Origin: Acetobacteraceae bacterium
GTDB taxonomy: Bacteria > Pseudomonadota > Alphaproteobacteria > Acetobacterales > Acetobacteraceae
Length of the DNA stretch: 64,000 bases
Assembly: GCA_003164135.1 (NCBI GenBank)
Contig: PLSD01000030.1
Span: forward strand, 26,062-90,061
Direction: 5' to 3'
Shown in pieces: positions 7,660 through 15,493 of the stretch. Position numbers and translations under genes: made by a program. The notes under the pieces are model-generated. The model had not been told where the DNA came from. It was given only the letters and a program-made list of their open reading frames with translations, and made no database searches. The stretch's first letter is position 1, and each line of letters opens with the position of its first letter.

Positions 7660-10593
7660 ATGTCGGGCATTACGATCACCGGAACTGTGTTCAACACCGT
7701 TACGGTAGGCGGCGGCTCCTCGTACTACAATGTTGGCTACATCAGTGGTCCTGACATATACATACTTGATCTTGGTCACTTTGTTACCGGCGAATATGGT
7801 GTGGAGCTATATGGCGGCATGATGACCAATGCCGGCACGGTGACTGGAGGAGACATCAGCACCGGTCTCGACATGACTGGCGGAACGTTCGTGAATGAAG
7901 GCTTGCTCTCAGGAGGATTCGCCGGCCTGAACTTTTCTTATAGGGCAGGTTCTGCTGCGCTGCTGCATGGTGGCGTGCTGAGCAACTCTGGCACAATCGA
8001 AATACGGATAGGCAGTCATTCAGCGTCCTCCCAAGTCGGTTATCCCGAAGCCGTTGAAATTTTGGGCGGAACGCTCATCAACACCGGTCTTGTTTCCATG
8101 CCCGGCCTTTACAGCGGTACCCAACCGGGCATCGTACTGTATAAAGGGCAACTCAACAATTATGGCTCAGTTGCCAACGGCGTCAGATTTGTCTCGGGTA
8201 CGCTCGTCAATTCAGGTATGATCGGTGGCCCCATCACGACTACCATAGCCTCGATTGATGGCCCCAACGGCTACTATGTCATCACGGGTTCTGTCAGTCT
8301 GGTCAATACGGGTACGATCGACGGCGGGGTTACCCTGGGCACCCCTTATACCGAACCTGTGTATGTCACGGATTCAGGGCCGATCAACGGCAATGTTGAA
8401 CTTGGTGGCAATGCCGTGCTGAAGCTGGAGCCGGGGGCAAAGATCAATGGCTCAATCAGCGCATCGCCCGATAGTTTAACGCTAGCGCTGGCCGGTAATG
8501 GCGGCAGTCTCGATGTGAGCGAGTCTTTCTTCGGCCTTGGCGTGATCCAGTTCGACCCAGGGGCCGCCTGGACGCTGGGCGGCACCGCGGCGGAATTGGC
8601 GGCGGGACAGTCCATCACCGGCTTCACCCTGGGTGACACCATCGTCCTCGACGGCTTCAGCGAAGTAGGTGCGGCTTTTACCCCGGGCATTGGTTTGGTG
8701 CTGTCCACTTTCGGCGGCCCCAACGTCACCCTGGATATCGCAGGCAGCTTTGGCGCCGGGACAGGTATTGTGGAAACCACGTCCGGCGGTAACACCACGC
8801 TTGCGGTGGCGCCGGTCGTCGATACCCTCTCCACCAGCATCAGCCATGGGCTTTATCTCGATAACCCCGTTTATGGATCGCCGTTCACCATTACCAGCAC
8901 CGGCACGATAATGGCGCAGCCGGAAAAATATTTAGGCGCGGGTTTGCTGATAGGTTTCCGCGCCGTCACGGTAACGAACATGGGCGCCATCTATGGCGCA
9001 ACGGCGCTCCAGCCGCCGGTTTTGCTGAATGAGTATGGGAGTTCCGACGGCATCCTGCTTGTAAGCGCCTCTGATGTCTTGATCGACAACAGCGGCAGAA
9101 TCACAGGCGGCCAGGGCGAGGCGGGCGTTTATTTTGCGGCGTATAATACGTTCATCAATACCGGCATCATATCCGGCGGCGCGGGCGGTACGATTAACGC
9201 AAATGGCGGTTACGGCGTGGGTGGTTTTGAGGATTTGATCATCAACGCCGGAACCATCGCCGGGGGGGCTGCGGGCAGCGGTCCTTCCGCAACATCCGGC
9301 TATGCGCTGCGGATTAAGAGCAGCACGCTGGTCGTCGAACCAGGGGCCGTGTTCATCGGGGCGGTGGGCGGTGACGGGCCGCTCAGCGGGCGAGATGAAC
9401 TGGTTCTCGCCGGCAGTACGTCCGGCAGCCTCGATATGGGCGGCTCGTTCTCAGGGTTCGACAGTATCAGTTTTGCTCCCGGCGCGGCTTGGACTTTGGA
9501 GGGAACAGCGGCGGCGCTGGCGGCGGGGCAGACAATTACGGGCCTCGCGGTAGGCGACACGCTGGTGTTGGATGGGTTTTCCGATACTGCAAAAAACTTC
9601 GTCACCGGCACCGGGTTGGAACTCGGTAGCGAAACAATTGACATCACCGGCAGCTTCACCACCGCTGATTTCACCGTTACCACCGACGGCACCAACACCA
9701 CCATTACCACCGATTCGGCCCCTTGTTTCTGCGCTGGCACGCGCATACGCACGCCAGGCGGCAAAATTCCGGTGGAAGAGTTACGCATCGGCGATCTGGT
9801 GAAGTCGATGCATGGTGGTTTTTCGGCGGTTAAATGGATCGGGCGGCGCGATTATGAAGGGCGGTTCATTGCCGGCAACCATCTGGCGCTGCCGGTGCGT
9901 ATCCGTCGGCATGCGCTGGCGTTCAACGTGCCGTCGCGCGACCTGTTCGTCTCGCCGGACCATGCGATCTGCGAGGGCGGGGTGCTGATTTACGCCCGGC
10001 GGTTGGTGAATGGCGTGAGCATCGTGCAGGTGCCAGAGGTGGAGCGCGTTGCGTATTTTCATGTCGAGCTGGAAAAACATGATGTGATTTTTGCCGAAAA
10101 CTGCCCGGCGGAGAGCTTTTTGGACGCGCGGTGTCGCGACAGATTCCAGAACGCGGCGGAATTTCACGCGTTGTATTCGCAGGATGAAGTGGCGGCGGCG
10201 GCCTGCCTGCCGCGCGTGGACGGCGGGTTTTACTTGCAGGCCATTTGGGAGCGCATTGCGCGCCGGGCCGGGGTTGTGGTGCCGGTGGCGGAGAATGGCC
10301 CGTTGCGCGGGTTTGTGGATGAGGCGGGACCGTTGCTGGTGCGGGGCTGGGCACAGGATGTTCTGGCGCCCGAAGTGCCGGTTTGCCTGGATGTTTGCGT
10401 GAGTGGAACGCGGGTTGGCCGGGTGCTGGCGAATTTGTATCGCGAGGATGTGCGCGCGGCGGGGCATGGCAACGGGTATCAGGGGTTTGAGTTTGTGTTG
10501 CCGGAAGGCTGCGCCGGGGTGGTGGAAGTACGCCGCGCGGCGGATGGTGCCGGTTTGTCCATGGCGGATGGAATTGCTGTCCGGGCTGCCTGA
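7660..10593 (+). CDS. Large beta-repeat protein with C-terminal Hint domain
   Basis: A 977-residue protein with no N-terminal signal peptide. Residues 1 to about 685 are Gly/Thr/Asn-rich with many short motifs such as NTGTI, NAGTV and NSGMI, the pattern of a beta-helix adhesin passenger. Two homologous blocks of about 65 residues begin near residues 282 and 589 (FDPGAAWTLGGTAAELAAGQ and FAPGAAWTLEGTAAALAAGQ). A Hint (hedgehog/intein-like, Hint_2 type) domain follows from about residue 689: it begins CFCAGTRIRT, continues VEELRIGDLV, and has the family His in LFVSPDHAI (about 768), ending near the DARCRDRF at 828. A tail of about 150 residues ends the protein. The Hint Cys suggests self-cleavage or thioester chemistry at the junction, which is inference. 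Export route unknown (no signal peptide; type I secretion is possible). The gene splits the pur cluster. Confidence 0.85.
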   Translation: MSGITITGTVFNTVTVGGGSSYYNVGYISGPDIYILDLGHFVTGEYGVELYGGMMTNAGTVTGGDISTGLDMTGGTFVNEGLLSGGFAGLNFSYRAGSAALLHGGVLSNSGTIEIRIGSHSASSQVGYPEAVEILGGTLINTGLVSMPGLYSGTQPGIVLYKGQLNNYGSVANGVRFVSGTLVNSGMIGGPITTTIASIDGPNGYYVITGSVSLVNTGTIDGGVTLGTPYTEPVYVTDSGPINGNVELGGNAVLKLEPGAKINGSISASPDSLTLALAGNGGSLDVSESFFGLGVIQFDPGAAWTLGGTAAELAAGQSITGFTLGDTIVLDGFSEVGAAFTPGIGLVLSTFGGPNVTLDIAGSFGAGTGIVETTSGGNTTLAVAPVVDTLSTSISHGLYLDNPVYGSPFTITSTGTIMAQPEKYLGAGLLIGFRAVTVTNMGAIYGATALQPPVLLNEYGSSDGILLVSASDVLIDNSGRITGGQGEAGVYFAAYNTFINTGIISGGAGGTINANGGYGVGGFEDLIINAGTIAGGAAGSGPSATSGYALRIKSSTLVVEPGAVFIGAVGGDGPLSGRDELVLAGSTSGSLDMGGSFSGFDSISFAPGAAWTLEGTAAALAAGQTITGLAVGDTLVLDGFSDTAKNFVTGTGLELGSETIDITGSFTTADFTVTTDGTNTTITTDSAPCFCAGTRIRTPGGKIPVEELRIGDLVKSMHGGFSAVKWIGRRDYEGRFIAGNHLALPVRIRRHALAFNVPSRDLFVSPDHAICEGGVLIYARRLVNGVSIVQVPEVERVAYFHVELEKHDVIFAENCPAESFLDARCRDRFQNAAEFHALYSQDEVAAAACLPRVDGGFYLQAIWERIARRAGVVVPVAENGPLRGFVDEAGPLLVRGWAQDVLAPEVPVCLDVCVSGTRVGRVLANLYREDVRAAGHGNGYQGFEFVLPEGCAGVVEVRRAADGAGLSMADGIAVRAA

Positions 10594-10636
10594 CTAAAAA
10601 GCCGGAATGATGCCCACATTATTCCGGCTTTTTAGT
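10593..10636. terminator. Bidirectional intrinsic terminator
   Basis: A perfect 16-base inverted repeat, actaaaaagccggaat (10593-10608) and attccggctttttagt (10621-10636), with a 12-base loop. It has A-run and T-run edges in both directions. It lies between the convergent 3' ends of the Hint-domain gene (plus) and purS (minus) and starts in the last base of the Hint stop codon, so it should end both transcripts and stop purCS read-through towards purQ. Confidence 0.9.
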
Positions 10637-10653
10637 CGTTCCGTTCGGGCGGT

Positions 10654-10893
10654 TTAAGCGATGGCGACGGAATAGCTTTCGATCACGGTATTGGCCAGGA
10701 GCTTTTTGGCCATTTCCTCGGCCGCGGCTTGTGCTGCGGCGGGGTCGGTTTCGGCGAGTTCAAGTTCGATGATTTTGCCGGCGCGGACTTCGCCAACCTG
10801 GGCGAAGCCCAGATTGTTCAGGGCGTGGCCGATGGCTTTGCCTTGGGGGTCCAGTACGCCGTTTTTCAGCATGACGGTAACAACAGCCTTCAT
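10654..10893 (-). CDS. purS: Phosphoribosylformylglycinamidine synthase subunit PurS
   Basis: A 79-residue dimeric bridge subunit that couples PurQ and PurL. It begins [20 protein letters not shown] and continues [17 protein letters not shown] and the terminal NTVIESYSV, all standard for PurS. The true ATG at 10893 overlaps the purC stop by 4 bases (ATGA); a longer upstream frame exists but is only the antisense/out-of-frame continuation through purC. In this genome purS is separated from its partner purQ by about 3.1 kb of plus-strand DNA. Confidence 0.97.
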   Translation of the reverse strand: MKAVVTVMLKNGVLDPQGKAIGHALNNLGFAQVGEVRAGKIIELELAETDPAAAQAAAEEMAKKLLANTVIESYSVAIA

Positions 10894-11654
10894 TGCATCA
10901 TCTCCGGGCCCTTCATGTCGCGGGTGCCGGCTTCGGGCAGAATGCCGAGGCGGCGGGCGACTTCCTGGTAGGCTTCCTCGATTTTGCCAAGGTCGCGGCG
11001 GAAGCGGTCCTTGTCCATCTTTTCGTTGGTCTTGGAATCCCACAGGCGGCAGTTATCGGGGCTGATCTCGTCGGCCAGGACGATTCGCATGTCCTCGTTC
11101 TCGTACAGGCGGCCGAATTCGATTTTGAAGTCGACCAGCGTGATGCCGACGCCGAGGAACAGGCCGGTGAGGAAATCGTTGATGCGCAGGGTGAGGTGCA
11201 CAATGTCGTCCATGTCCGGCGGGGTGGCCCAGCCGAAGGCGGTGATGTGCTCCTCGGCGACCATCGGGTCGTTGAGCTGGTCGTTTTTGTAGTAATATTC
11301 CACGATCGAGCGCGGCAGGCGGGTGCCCTCGGGGATGCCAAGGCGCTGCGACAGGCTGCCGGCGGCGACGTTGCGGACCACGACCTCGATAGGGATAATC
11401 TCAACTTCTTTAATAAGTTGCTCGCGCATGTTGAGGCGGCGGATGAAGTGCGTGGGGATGTTGATTTCCGCCAGCTTGAGCATCAGGAACTCGCTGATAC
11501 GGTTATTCAGCACGCCCTTGCCGGTGATGGTGCCCTTTTTCTGGGCGTTGAACGCGGTGGCGTCATCCTTGAAATATTGCACGAGGGTGCCGGGTTCGGG
11601 ACCTTCGAACAGGATTTTTGCTTTGCCTTCGTAGAGCTGCCGGCGGCGGGCCAT
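10890..11654 (-). CDS. purC: Phosphoribosylaminoimidazole-succinocarboxamide synthase
   Basis: A 254-residue SAICAR synthetase joining CAIR and aspartate with ATP in purine synthesis. The N-terminus [20 protein letters not shown] holds the ATP-binding lysines, followed by the [26 protein letters not shown] and DFKIEFGR segments. The [15 protein letters not shown] motif that contacts the substrate is intact. A purine-rich gaaggt sits upstream of ATG 11654. It heads a two-gene purC-purS unit, ended by the strong hairpin beyond purS. The divergent GGDEF gene starts about 140 bases away, so this gap carries both promoters. Confidence 0.98.
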   Translation of the reverse strand: MARRRQLYEGKAKILFEGPEPGTLVQYFKDDATAFNAQKKGTITGKGVLNNRISEFLMLKLAEINIPTHFIRRLNMREQLIKEVEIIPIEVVVRNVAAGSLSQRLGIPEGTRLPRSIVEYYYKNDQLNDPMVAEEHITAFGWATPPDMDDIVHLTLRINDFLTGLFLGVGITLVDFKIEFGRLYENEDMRIVLADEISPDNCRLWDSKTNEKMDKDRFRRDLGKIEEAYQEVARRLGILPEAGTRDMKGPEMMQ

Positions 11655-11794
11655 TTTGTAACCTTCAGAAATTTAACAGGCTCGGTCTATACCAACCAAC
11701 CGCGTGCAGCGCCATGGCTGCTATCGCATGGAAGACGTGTTTGCGCGGTTGTTGTCCGGTCTTTAAGTTTTTCATGGGAAGCTGGCGTGGCCTC

Positions 11795-12760
11795 ATGACA
11801 GAACTGATCGATACCGTTGCCGACCTTACTGATCTGCGGAACAGAGATGTTCTGGAGGCGGCGCTGGCACGGGTTATTTTTGAGCTGGCGGAAGTGTCGC
11901 GGCTGTCGCTTTGGCGTGTGGCCGGGGACGGGGCGGAGATAAAACTGCGGGAGCGGCTGTCGCTGCCGATGCGGGAAGGGCCGATGCGGGAGATTTGCTT
12001 GCACGAGGCCCGGAAGGAATGGCGCGAGTGCCATGCCGGCCGGTGCTACGTAAGTGGCCCGGAGGATGAGAACGGTATGTCCCGCCATATTTTTCCGCTG
12101 TGTAACGAGCGTGAGGTGATCGGGCTGATGCAGCTGCTGCGGCCCTCGCGGCTGGCGCGGATACAGGAGCATACTGTGCAGGGGCTGCTGCGGGTTTACC
12201 GCAACCATCTGGGATTGCTGGATTATGGTGACCGCGACGAGCTGACCGGATTGTTGAACCGGCGGACCTACAGTGCGTTCTTCAAGCAGATTGTCTGTGA
12301 AACTGCCGTGCATGCCGCCATCGCGGTCGTGGACGTGGATTTTTTCAAGCGGGTCAACGACCAGTTCGGCCATACGTATGGAGACGAGGTGCTGATTCTG
12401 CTGGCACGGTTGATGGCGGAGTGCTTTGCCGGGATTGATGGGTTGTTTCGCTTTGGCGGGGAGGAATTTCTGCTGGTGCTGCCAGACACGACGCAGGAGG
12501 AGGCATGGGTGGCGCTGGATTGTTTCCGCGCCGCAGTGGCGGAGGCGAAGTTTCCGCAGGTTGGGCGGGTGACGGTGAGCGTCGGGTTCAGCATGATCCA
12601 GCCGGGCGACAGTTCGGCGGCGGCGTTCGGGCGCGCGGACGAAGCGCTGTATCTGGCCAAGCACAGCGGGCGCAACCGGGTGAAATGCTATGAGGAACTG
12701 GTGCTGGAGGGGTATCTGCCGGGGACCAAGCACTCCGGCGGCGAGATGGAGTTGTTTTAG
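11795..12760 (+). CDS. GAF-like plus GGDEF diguanylate cyclase
   Basis: About 321 residues. The N-terminal part (about 1-145) looks like a GAF-type sensor (ALARVIFELAEVSRLSLWRV, then RHIFPLCNEREVIGLMQLLRP), and the C-terminal part is a complete GGDEF domain that should make c-di-GMP from two GTP. DELTGLLNRRTY, the metal-binding VVDVDFFKRVNDQFGH and the active-site RFGGEEF (GGEEF at about 221-225) are all present. The RxxD inhibitory site is missing: AGID occupies its place. ATG 11795 is chosen; an in-frame ATG at 11774 is possible. The TAG stop overlaps the left end of a MITE-like repeat, so the extreme C-terminus may have been altered by that insertion. Confidence 0.88.
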   Translation: MTELIDTVADLTDLRNRDVLEAALARVIFELAEVSRLSLWRVAGDGAEIKLRERLSLPMREGPMREICLHEARKEWRECHAGRCYVSGPEDENGMSRHIFPLCNEREVIGLMQLLRPSRLARIQEHTVQGLLRVYRNHLGLLDYGDRDELTGLLNRRTYSAFFKQIVCETAVHAAIAVVDVDFFKRVNDQFGHTYGDEVLILLARLMAECFAGIDGLFRFGGEEFLLVLPDTTQEEAWVALDCFRAAVAEAKFPQVGRVTVSVGFSMIQPGDSSAAAFGRADEALYLAKHSGRNRVKCYEELVLEGYLPGTKHSGGEMELF

Positions 12761-12901
12761 AGTCTGTTTGAAAACTCTACTCTGGCGGCCATTCGGCGCG
12801 GCTTTCTGCGCTTCCGGTGCTCACGTACTTACGTACGCTGCGCGCCGGTTCTCGAAAACCACGACGACTGACTCACCAGAGCGAGTTTTGAAACAGACTC
12901 T
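12759..12901. repeat. MITE-like element with 19-base terminal inverted repeats
   Basis: A 143-base element. The left end agagtctgtttgaaaactc (12759-12777) and the right end gagttttgaaacagactct (12883-12901) are inverted copies with one mismatch, and the similarity continues inwards (ctctggcg against a diverged caccagag). A central palindromic core around cacgtacttacgtacgc can form a hairpin. It has no coding capacity and no clear target duplication. Its first two bases are the AG of the upstream gene's TAG stop. Confidence 0.7.
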
Positions 12902-12924
12902 GGGTGGCGTGTGGGACGCCACCC
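12902..12924. terminator. Hairpin between convergent genes
   Basis: A perfect 9-base stem, gggtggcgt (12902-12910) and acgccaccc (12916-12924), with a 5-base loop, placed just beyond the 3' end of the old-yellow-enzyme gene and directly after the MITE-like element. No long T-run follows on either strand, so its strength as a terminator is uncertain. Confidence 0.5.
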
Positions 12925-12932
12925 TAAACAGT

Positions 12933-13997
12933 TTAAGCCAGCGCGGATTCCAGCGCCGGGTAGTCGGTGTAGCCTTCGGCGCCGCCGGCGTAGAAGGCCG
13001 ACGTGTTGGGCTCGTTGAGCGGGGCGCCGGATTTGAAGCGCGCCACCAGGTCCGGGGTGGCGATGAACAGCTTGCCCCAGGCGACGGCATCGGCGTCGCC
13101 GGCGGCGAGCACGGCCTGGGCGGTTTGCAAGGTAAAATTCTCGTTGGCGATGAAGGTGCCGCCGAAAATCTTTTTCAGGCGGGGGCCGAGTGAATCCGGC
13201 CCCTGGTATTCGCGGGCGCAGATGAAGGCGAGGCCGCGCTCACCCAGTTCAGCCGCTACATAGCTGAAAGTGGCCAGCGGATCTGAATCGCCCGCACCAT
13301 TGCTGTCCATGCGCGGGGCGAGGTGCATGCCGACCTGGTCGGCTTCCCACACGGAGGTGACGGCGTCGGTGACTTCGAGCATCAGCCGGGCGCGGTTTTT
13401 GATCGAGCCACCGTATTCGTCGGTGCGGTGGTTGCTGCCGTCCTGCAAAAACTGGTCGAGCAGGTAGCCGTTGGCGCCGTGCAGCTCCACGCCGTCAAAC
13501 CCGGCCATCTGCGCGTTCATTGCCGCCTTGCGGTAGGCTTCCACCACGCCGGGGATTTCATCGATATCAAGCGCGCGCGGGGTGACGTGTTCCTGCTTGG
13601 GGCGGACCAGGCTGACATGGCCGGCGGCGGCGATGGCGCTGGGGGCAACGGGGAGTTCACCGTTGAGGAACATCGGCGCGGAAATGCGGCCGACATGCCA
13701 GAGCTGGGCGAAAATGCGCCCGCCTGCCGCATGCACCGCCTTGGTGACCAGCTTCCAGCCCTGCACCTGCTCGTCGGACCATAGGCCGGGCGTATCGGCA
13801 TAGCCCACACCTTGCGGACAGACTGAGGTGGCCTCGGAAATGATCAGCCCGGCGGTGGCGCGCTGCGCGTAGTATTCCGCCATCAGCGCGTTGGGCACGC
13901 GCGAGGCGCCGGAGCGCGAACGGGTGAGCGGAGCCATGATGATGCGGTTGGGCAGGGTGAGGCCGCCGAGTATTAGGGGGTCGAACAAAGTGGGCAT
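12933..13997 (-). CDS. Old-yellow-enzyme family alkene reductase (NemA-like)
   Basis: A 354-residue FMN-dependent ene-reductase expected to reduce electrophilic alkenes such as N-ethylmaleimide or enones with NAD(P)H. Features: the N-terminal LPNRIIMAPLTRSR, the AQLWHVGR segment, the substrate-binding FDGVELHGANGYLLDQFL with the His/Asn pair, the HRTDEYGGSIKNR motif and the C-terminal FMN phosphate region DAVAWGKLFIATPDL. The length is normal for NemA/OYE. It begins 24 bases after an arsR-type regulator on the same strand, so it is probably controlled by that repressor in response to reactive electrophiles; the inducer is inferred. Confidence 0.93.
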   Translation of the reverse strand: MPTLFDPLILGGLTLPNRIIMAPLTRSRSGASRVPNALMAEYYAQRATAGLIISEATSVCPQGVGYADTPGLWSDEQVQGWKLVTKAVHAAGGRIFAQLWHVGRISAPMFLNGELPVAPSAIAAAGHVSLVRPKQEHVTPRALDIDEIPGVVEAYRKAAMNAQMAGFDGVELHGANGYLLDQFLQDGSNHRTDEYGGSIKNRARLMLEVTDAVTSVWEADQVGMHLAPRMDSNGAGDSDPLATFSYVAAELGERGLAFICAREYQGPDSLGPRLKKIFGGTFIANENFTLQTAQAVLAAGDADAVAWGKLFIATPDLVARFKSGAPLNEPNTSAFYAGGAEGYTDYPALESALA

Positions 13998-14021
13998 GGG
14001 GACTCCTTGGATTGGCTGGAA

Positions 14022-14342
14022 TTAGATGGTTTGGCTTAGCCGCGCCAGAAAGGCGGTGATCGCGGGTTCGTTGCGTCTGTAGAAAATCCATTGGCCGACG
14101 CGGTGGGTGGTGACGAGCCCGGCCTGGAGCAGCACCGCCAGATGCGCTGAGACGGTGGATTGGGAGAGGCCGCAGGCGTCGTCGATTTTACCGGCGCAGA
14201 CGCCAAGCTCGTATGAATGCTCCTGGCCGGGGAAATTTTTCTCCGGCTCCTTCATTTGCGCGAGGATTTTGCGGCGCACCGGATTAGCCAGGGCTTTCAG
14301 GGTCTCGTCGAAGGTCTCGGCGTCTACGTCGTTCATCGTCAT
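14022..14342 (-). CDS. ArsR/SmtB family winged-helix repressor
   Basis: A 106-residue regulator: TLKALANPVRRKILAQM (first helices), a central linker with FPGQEHSYELGVCAGKIDDACG, the helix-turn-helix SQSTVSAHLAVLLQAGLV and the wing THRVGQWIFYRRN. The CVCDL metal site of classic ArsR is absent; two Cys (about residues 49 and 57) lie before the recognition helix and could sense electrophiles or oxidation. It is directly upstream of the alkene reductase, forming a regulator-enzyme pair. The start is ATG 14342, with an alternative at 14336. Two direct repeats just upstream may be its operator. Confidence 0.9.
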   Translation of the reverse strand: MTMNDVDAETFDETLKALANPVRRKILAQMKEPEKNFPGQEHSYELGVCAGKIDDACGLSQSTVSAHLAVLLQAGLVTTHRVGQWIFYRRNEPAITAFLARLSQTI

Positions 14343-14343
14343 G

Positions 14344-14374
14344 TGACGATATATAGATCGATTGTTGACGATAT
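14344..14374. promoter_or_regulatory. Candidate ArsR operator, paired direct repeats
   Basis: Two copies of TGACGATAT, at 14344-14352 and 14366-14374, lie immediately upstream of the arsR start, 22 bases apart (about two helical turns). The stretch between them is AT-rich and contains the palindrome atcgat. Position and spacing fit an autoregulatory site, but no footprint supports this. Confidence 0.4.
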
Positions 14375-14393
14375 TAAAGGGGCGAGGGGGCGT

Positions 14394-15431
14394 TTAGCTG
14401 ATTTTTGGCGTGCTCCGCCCGGCGCGGGTGATGACGACAACGCCGTCGCCGGGTTCGATGACCGTTGACGGGTCGGGGCGGGTGAGGGTTTCGCCGTTTT
14501 TGCGGTTGATGGCGATGATGAACAGGCTGCCGATGGCTTCGTGTTCGGCTTTTTCGATGGTGGTGCCCGCGAGCGGAGAGTTGGCGGCCACGGCCATTAC
14601 TTCGAGTTCCAGTCCGAGCGTGCGCAGGCCAGCGCTAAACGTGCGCATGCGCGAGGAACCATCGGTAAAGCTCGACGTGCGGGGGTAGAGGATAAGCTGA
14701 GCGATGCGCTCGGCGCCGATATGGGTGGGTTCCACCACGGAGTTGGCGCCGGCCTGGAGCAGCTTGCTCTTGGTGCTGGTGGCCTCGCCGCGGGCGATGA
14801 TTTCCAGGTTTTTGTTGAGGTTGCGCGCGGAGAGGGTGATGAAAACGTTCACGGCGTCGTTTGGCACCACGCTGGCCAATGCGCGGGCGCGCCGTATGCC
14901 GACAGCCTCCAAAACACTCTCGTCGGTGGCATCCCCTGCCCAGGTGAGGTGGCCATGGGCCGCGGCCTCGGCCAGACGCGCCTCGTCACGGTCGACGATG
15001 ATAAAATCCGCCCCGCCGGCGCGTAGCTCACCGGTCAGCATCTGGCCGATCCGGCCGTAGCCGCAGATGATCACATGGCCGCTCATTTTATCAATCTGCG
15101 ACTTCATCCGCTTGACCCCCAGCAATTGCTGAATTTGTGTGAACGTAATGAATTGGACGAAGGCGGCGGCGAGGAAAGTGATGCCGAGCCAGCCCAGAAT
15201 AATGGTGGAAATGGTGATGGTGAGGAGTTCAGGTGTTTGGATCGGATGCACCTCGCCGTAACCAACGAGGAATACTGTGTTGATAACAAAGTAAAATGAC
15301 TCGCTCCAGGTCCAGCCGTTATGGACAAAGGCGCATGTGGACAGCGTGATGACCAGCAGCAGGTAGAGCGTACCGCCCAGCAGGTTGCGCCAGGGGTTGT
15401 CCGCCAGGCGGGATTTGTGGTGCGGGGGCAT
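14394..15431 (-). CDS. Two-TM potassium channel with RCK (TrkA-N/TrkA-C) domain
   Basis: A 345-residue inner-membrane channel subunit. TM1 is about residues 20-36, the pore region ends in VFLVGYGEVHP (about 53-63) and TM2 is about 68-92. A cytosolic RCK domain follows, with the nucleotide-binding GHVIICGYGRIGQ (about 118-130) and an acidic DRDEARLAEAA at the end of the second strand, then a TrkA-C domain (about 260-340: ELEVMAVAANSPLAGTTIEKAE, ending VIEPGDGVVVITR). The selectivity filter keeps VGYG but the usual preceding Thr is Leu, and the Asp after it is Glu. It is followed on the minus strand by the arsR pair and preceded by the gltA terminator, so it is likely transcribed alone. Confidence 0.88.
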   Translation of the reverse strand: MPPHHKSRLADNPWRNLLGGTLYLLLVITLSTCAFVHNGWTWSESFYFVINTVFLVGYGEVHPIQTPELLTITISTIILGWLGITFLAAAFVQFITFTQIQQLLGVKRMKSQIDKMSGHVIICGYGRIGQMLTGELRAGGADFIIVDRDEARLAEAAAHGHLTWAGDATDESVLEAVGIRRARALASVVPNDAVNVFITLSARNLNKNLEIIARGEATSTKSKLLQAGANSVVEPTHIGAERIAQLILYPRTSSFTDGSSRMRTFSAGLRTLGLELEVMAVAANSPLAGTTIEKAEHEAIGSLFIIAINRKNGETLTRPDPSTVIEPGDGVVVITRAGRSTPKIS

Positions 15432-15440
15432 TTAAAAAAC

Positions 15441-15473
15441 AAAGGCCAGGGGGAGTTTATCCCCCTGGCCTTT
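15441..15473 (-). terminator. Intrinsic terminator of gltA
   Basis: A perfect 14-base stem (aaaggccaggggga at 15441-15454 and tccccctggccttt at 15460-15473) with a 5-base loop. Read on the minus strand it is followed by a T-rich run (tttgttttttaaa), right after the citrate synthase stop codon. Confidence 0.92.
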
Positions 15474-15493
15474 TTCAACGGTGAAACCGCGCA

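Noticed and set aside
14022..14342. Arsenic resistance function for the ArsR protein
   Set aside because: No arsB, arsC or acr3 genes are near, the metal-binding CVCDL motif is absent and the adjacent gene is an alkene reductase.
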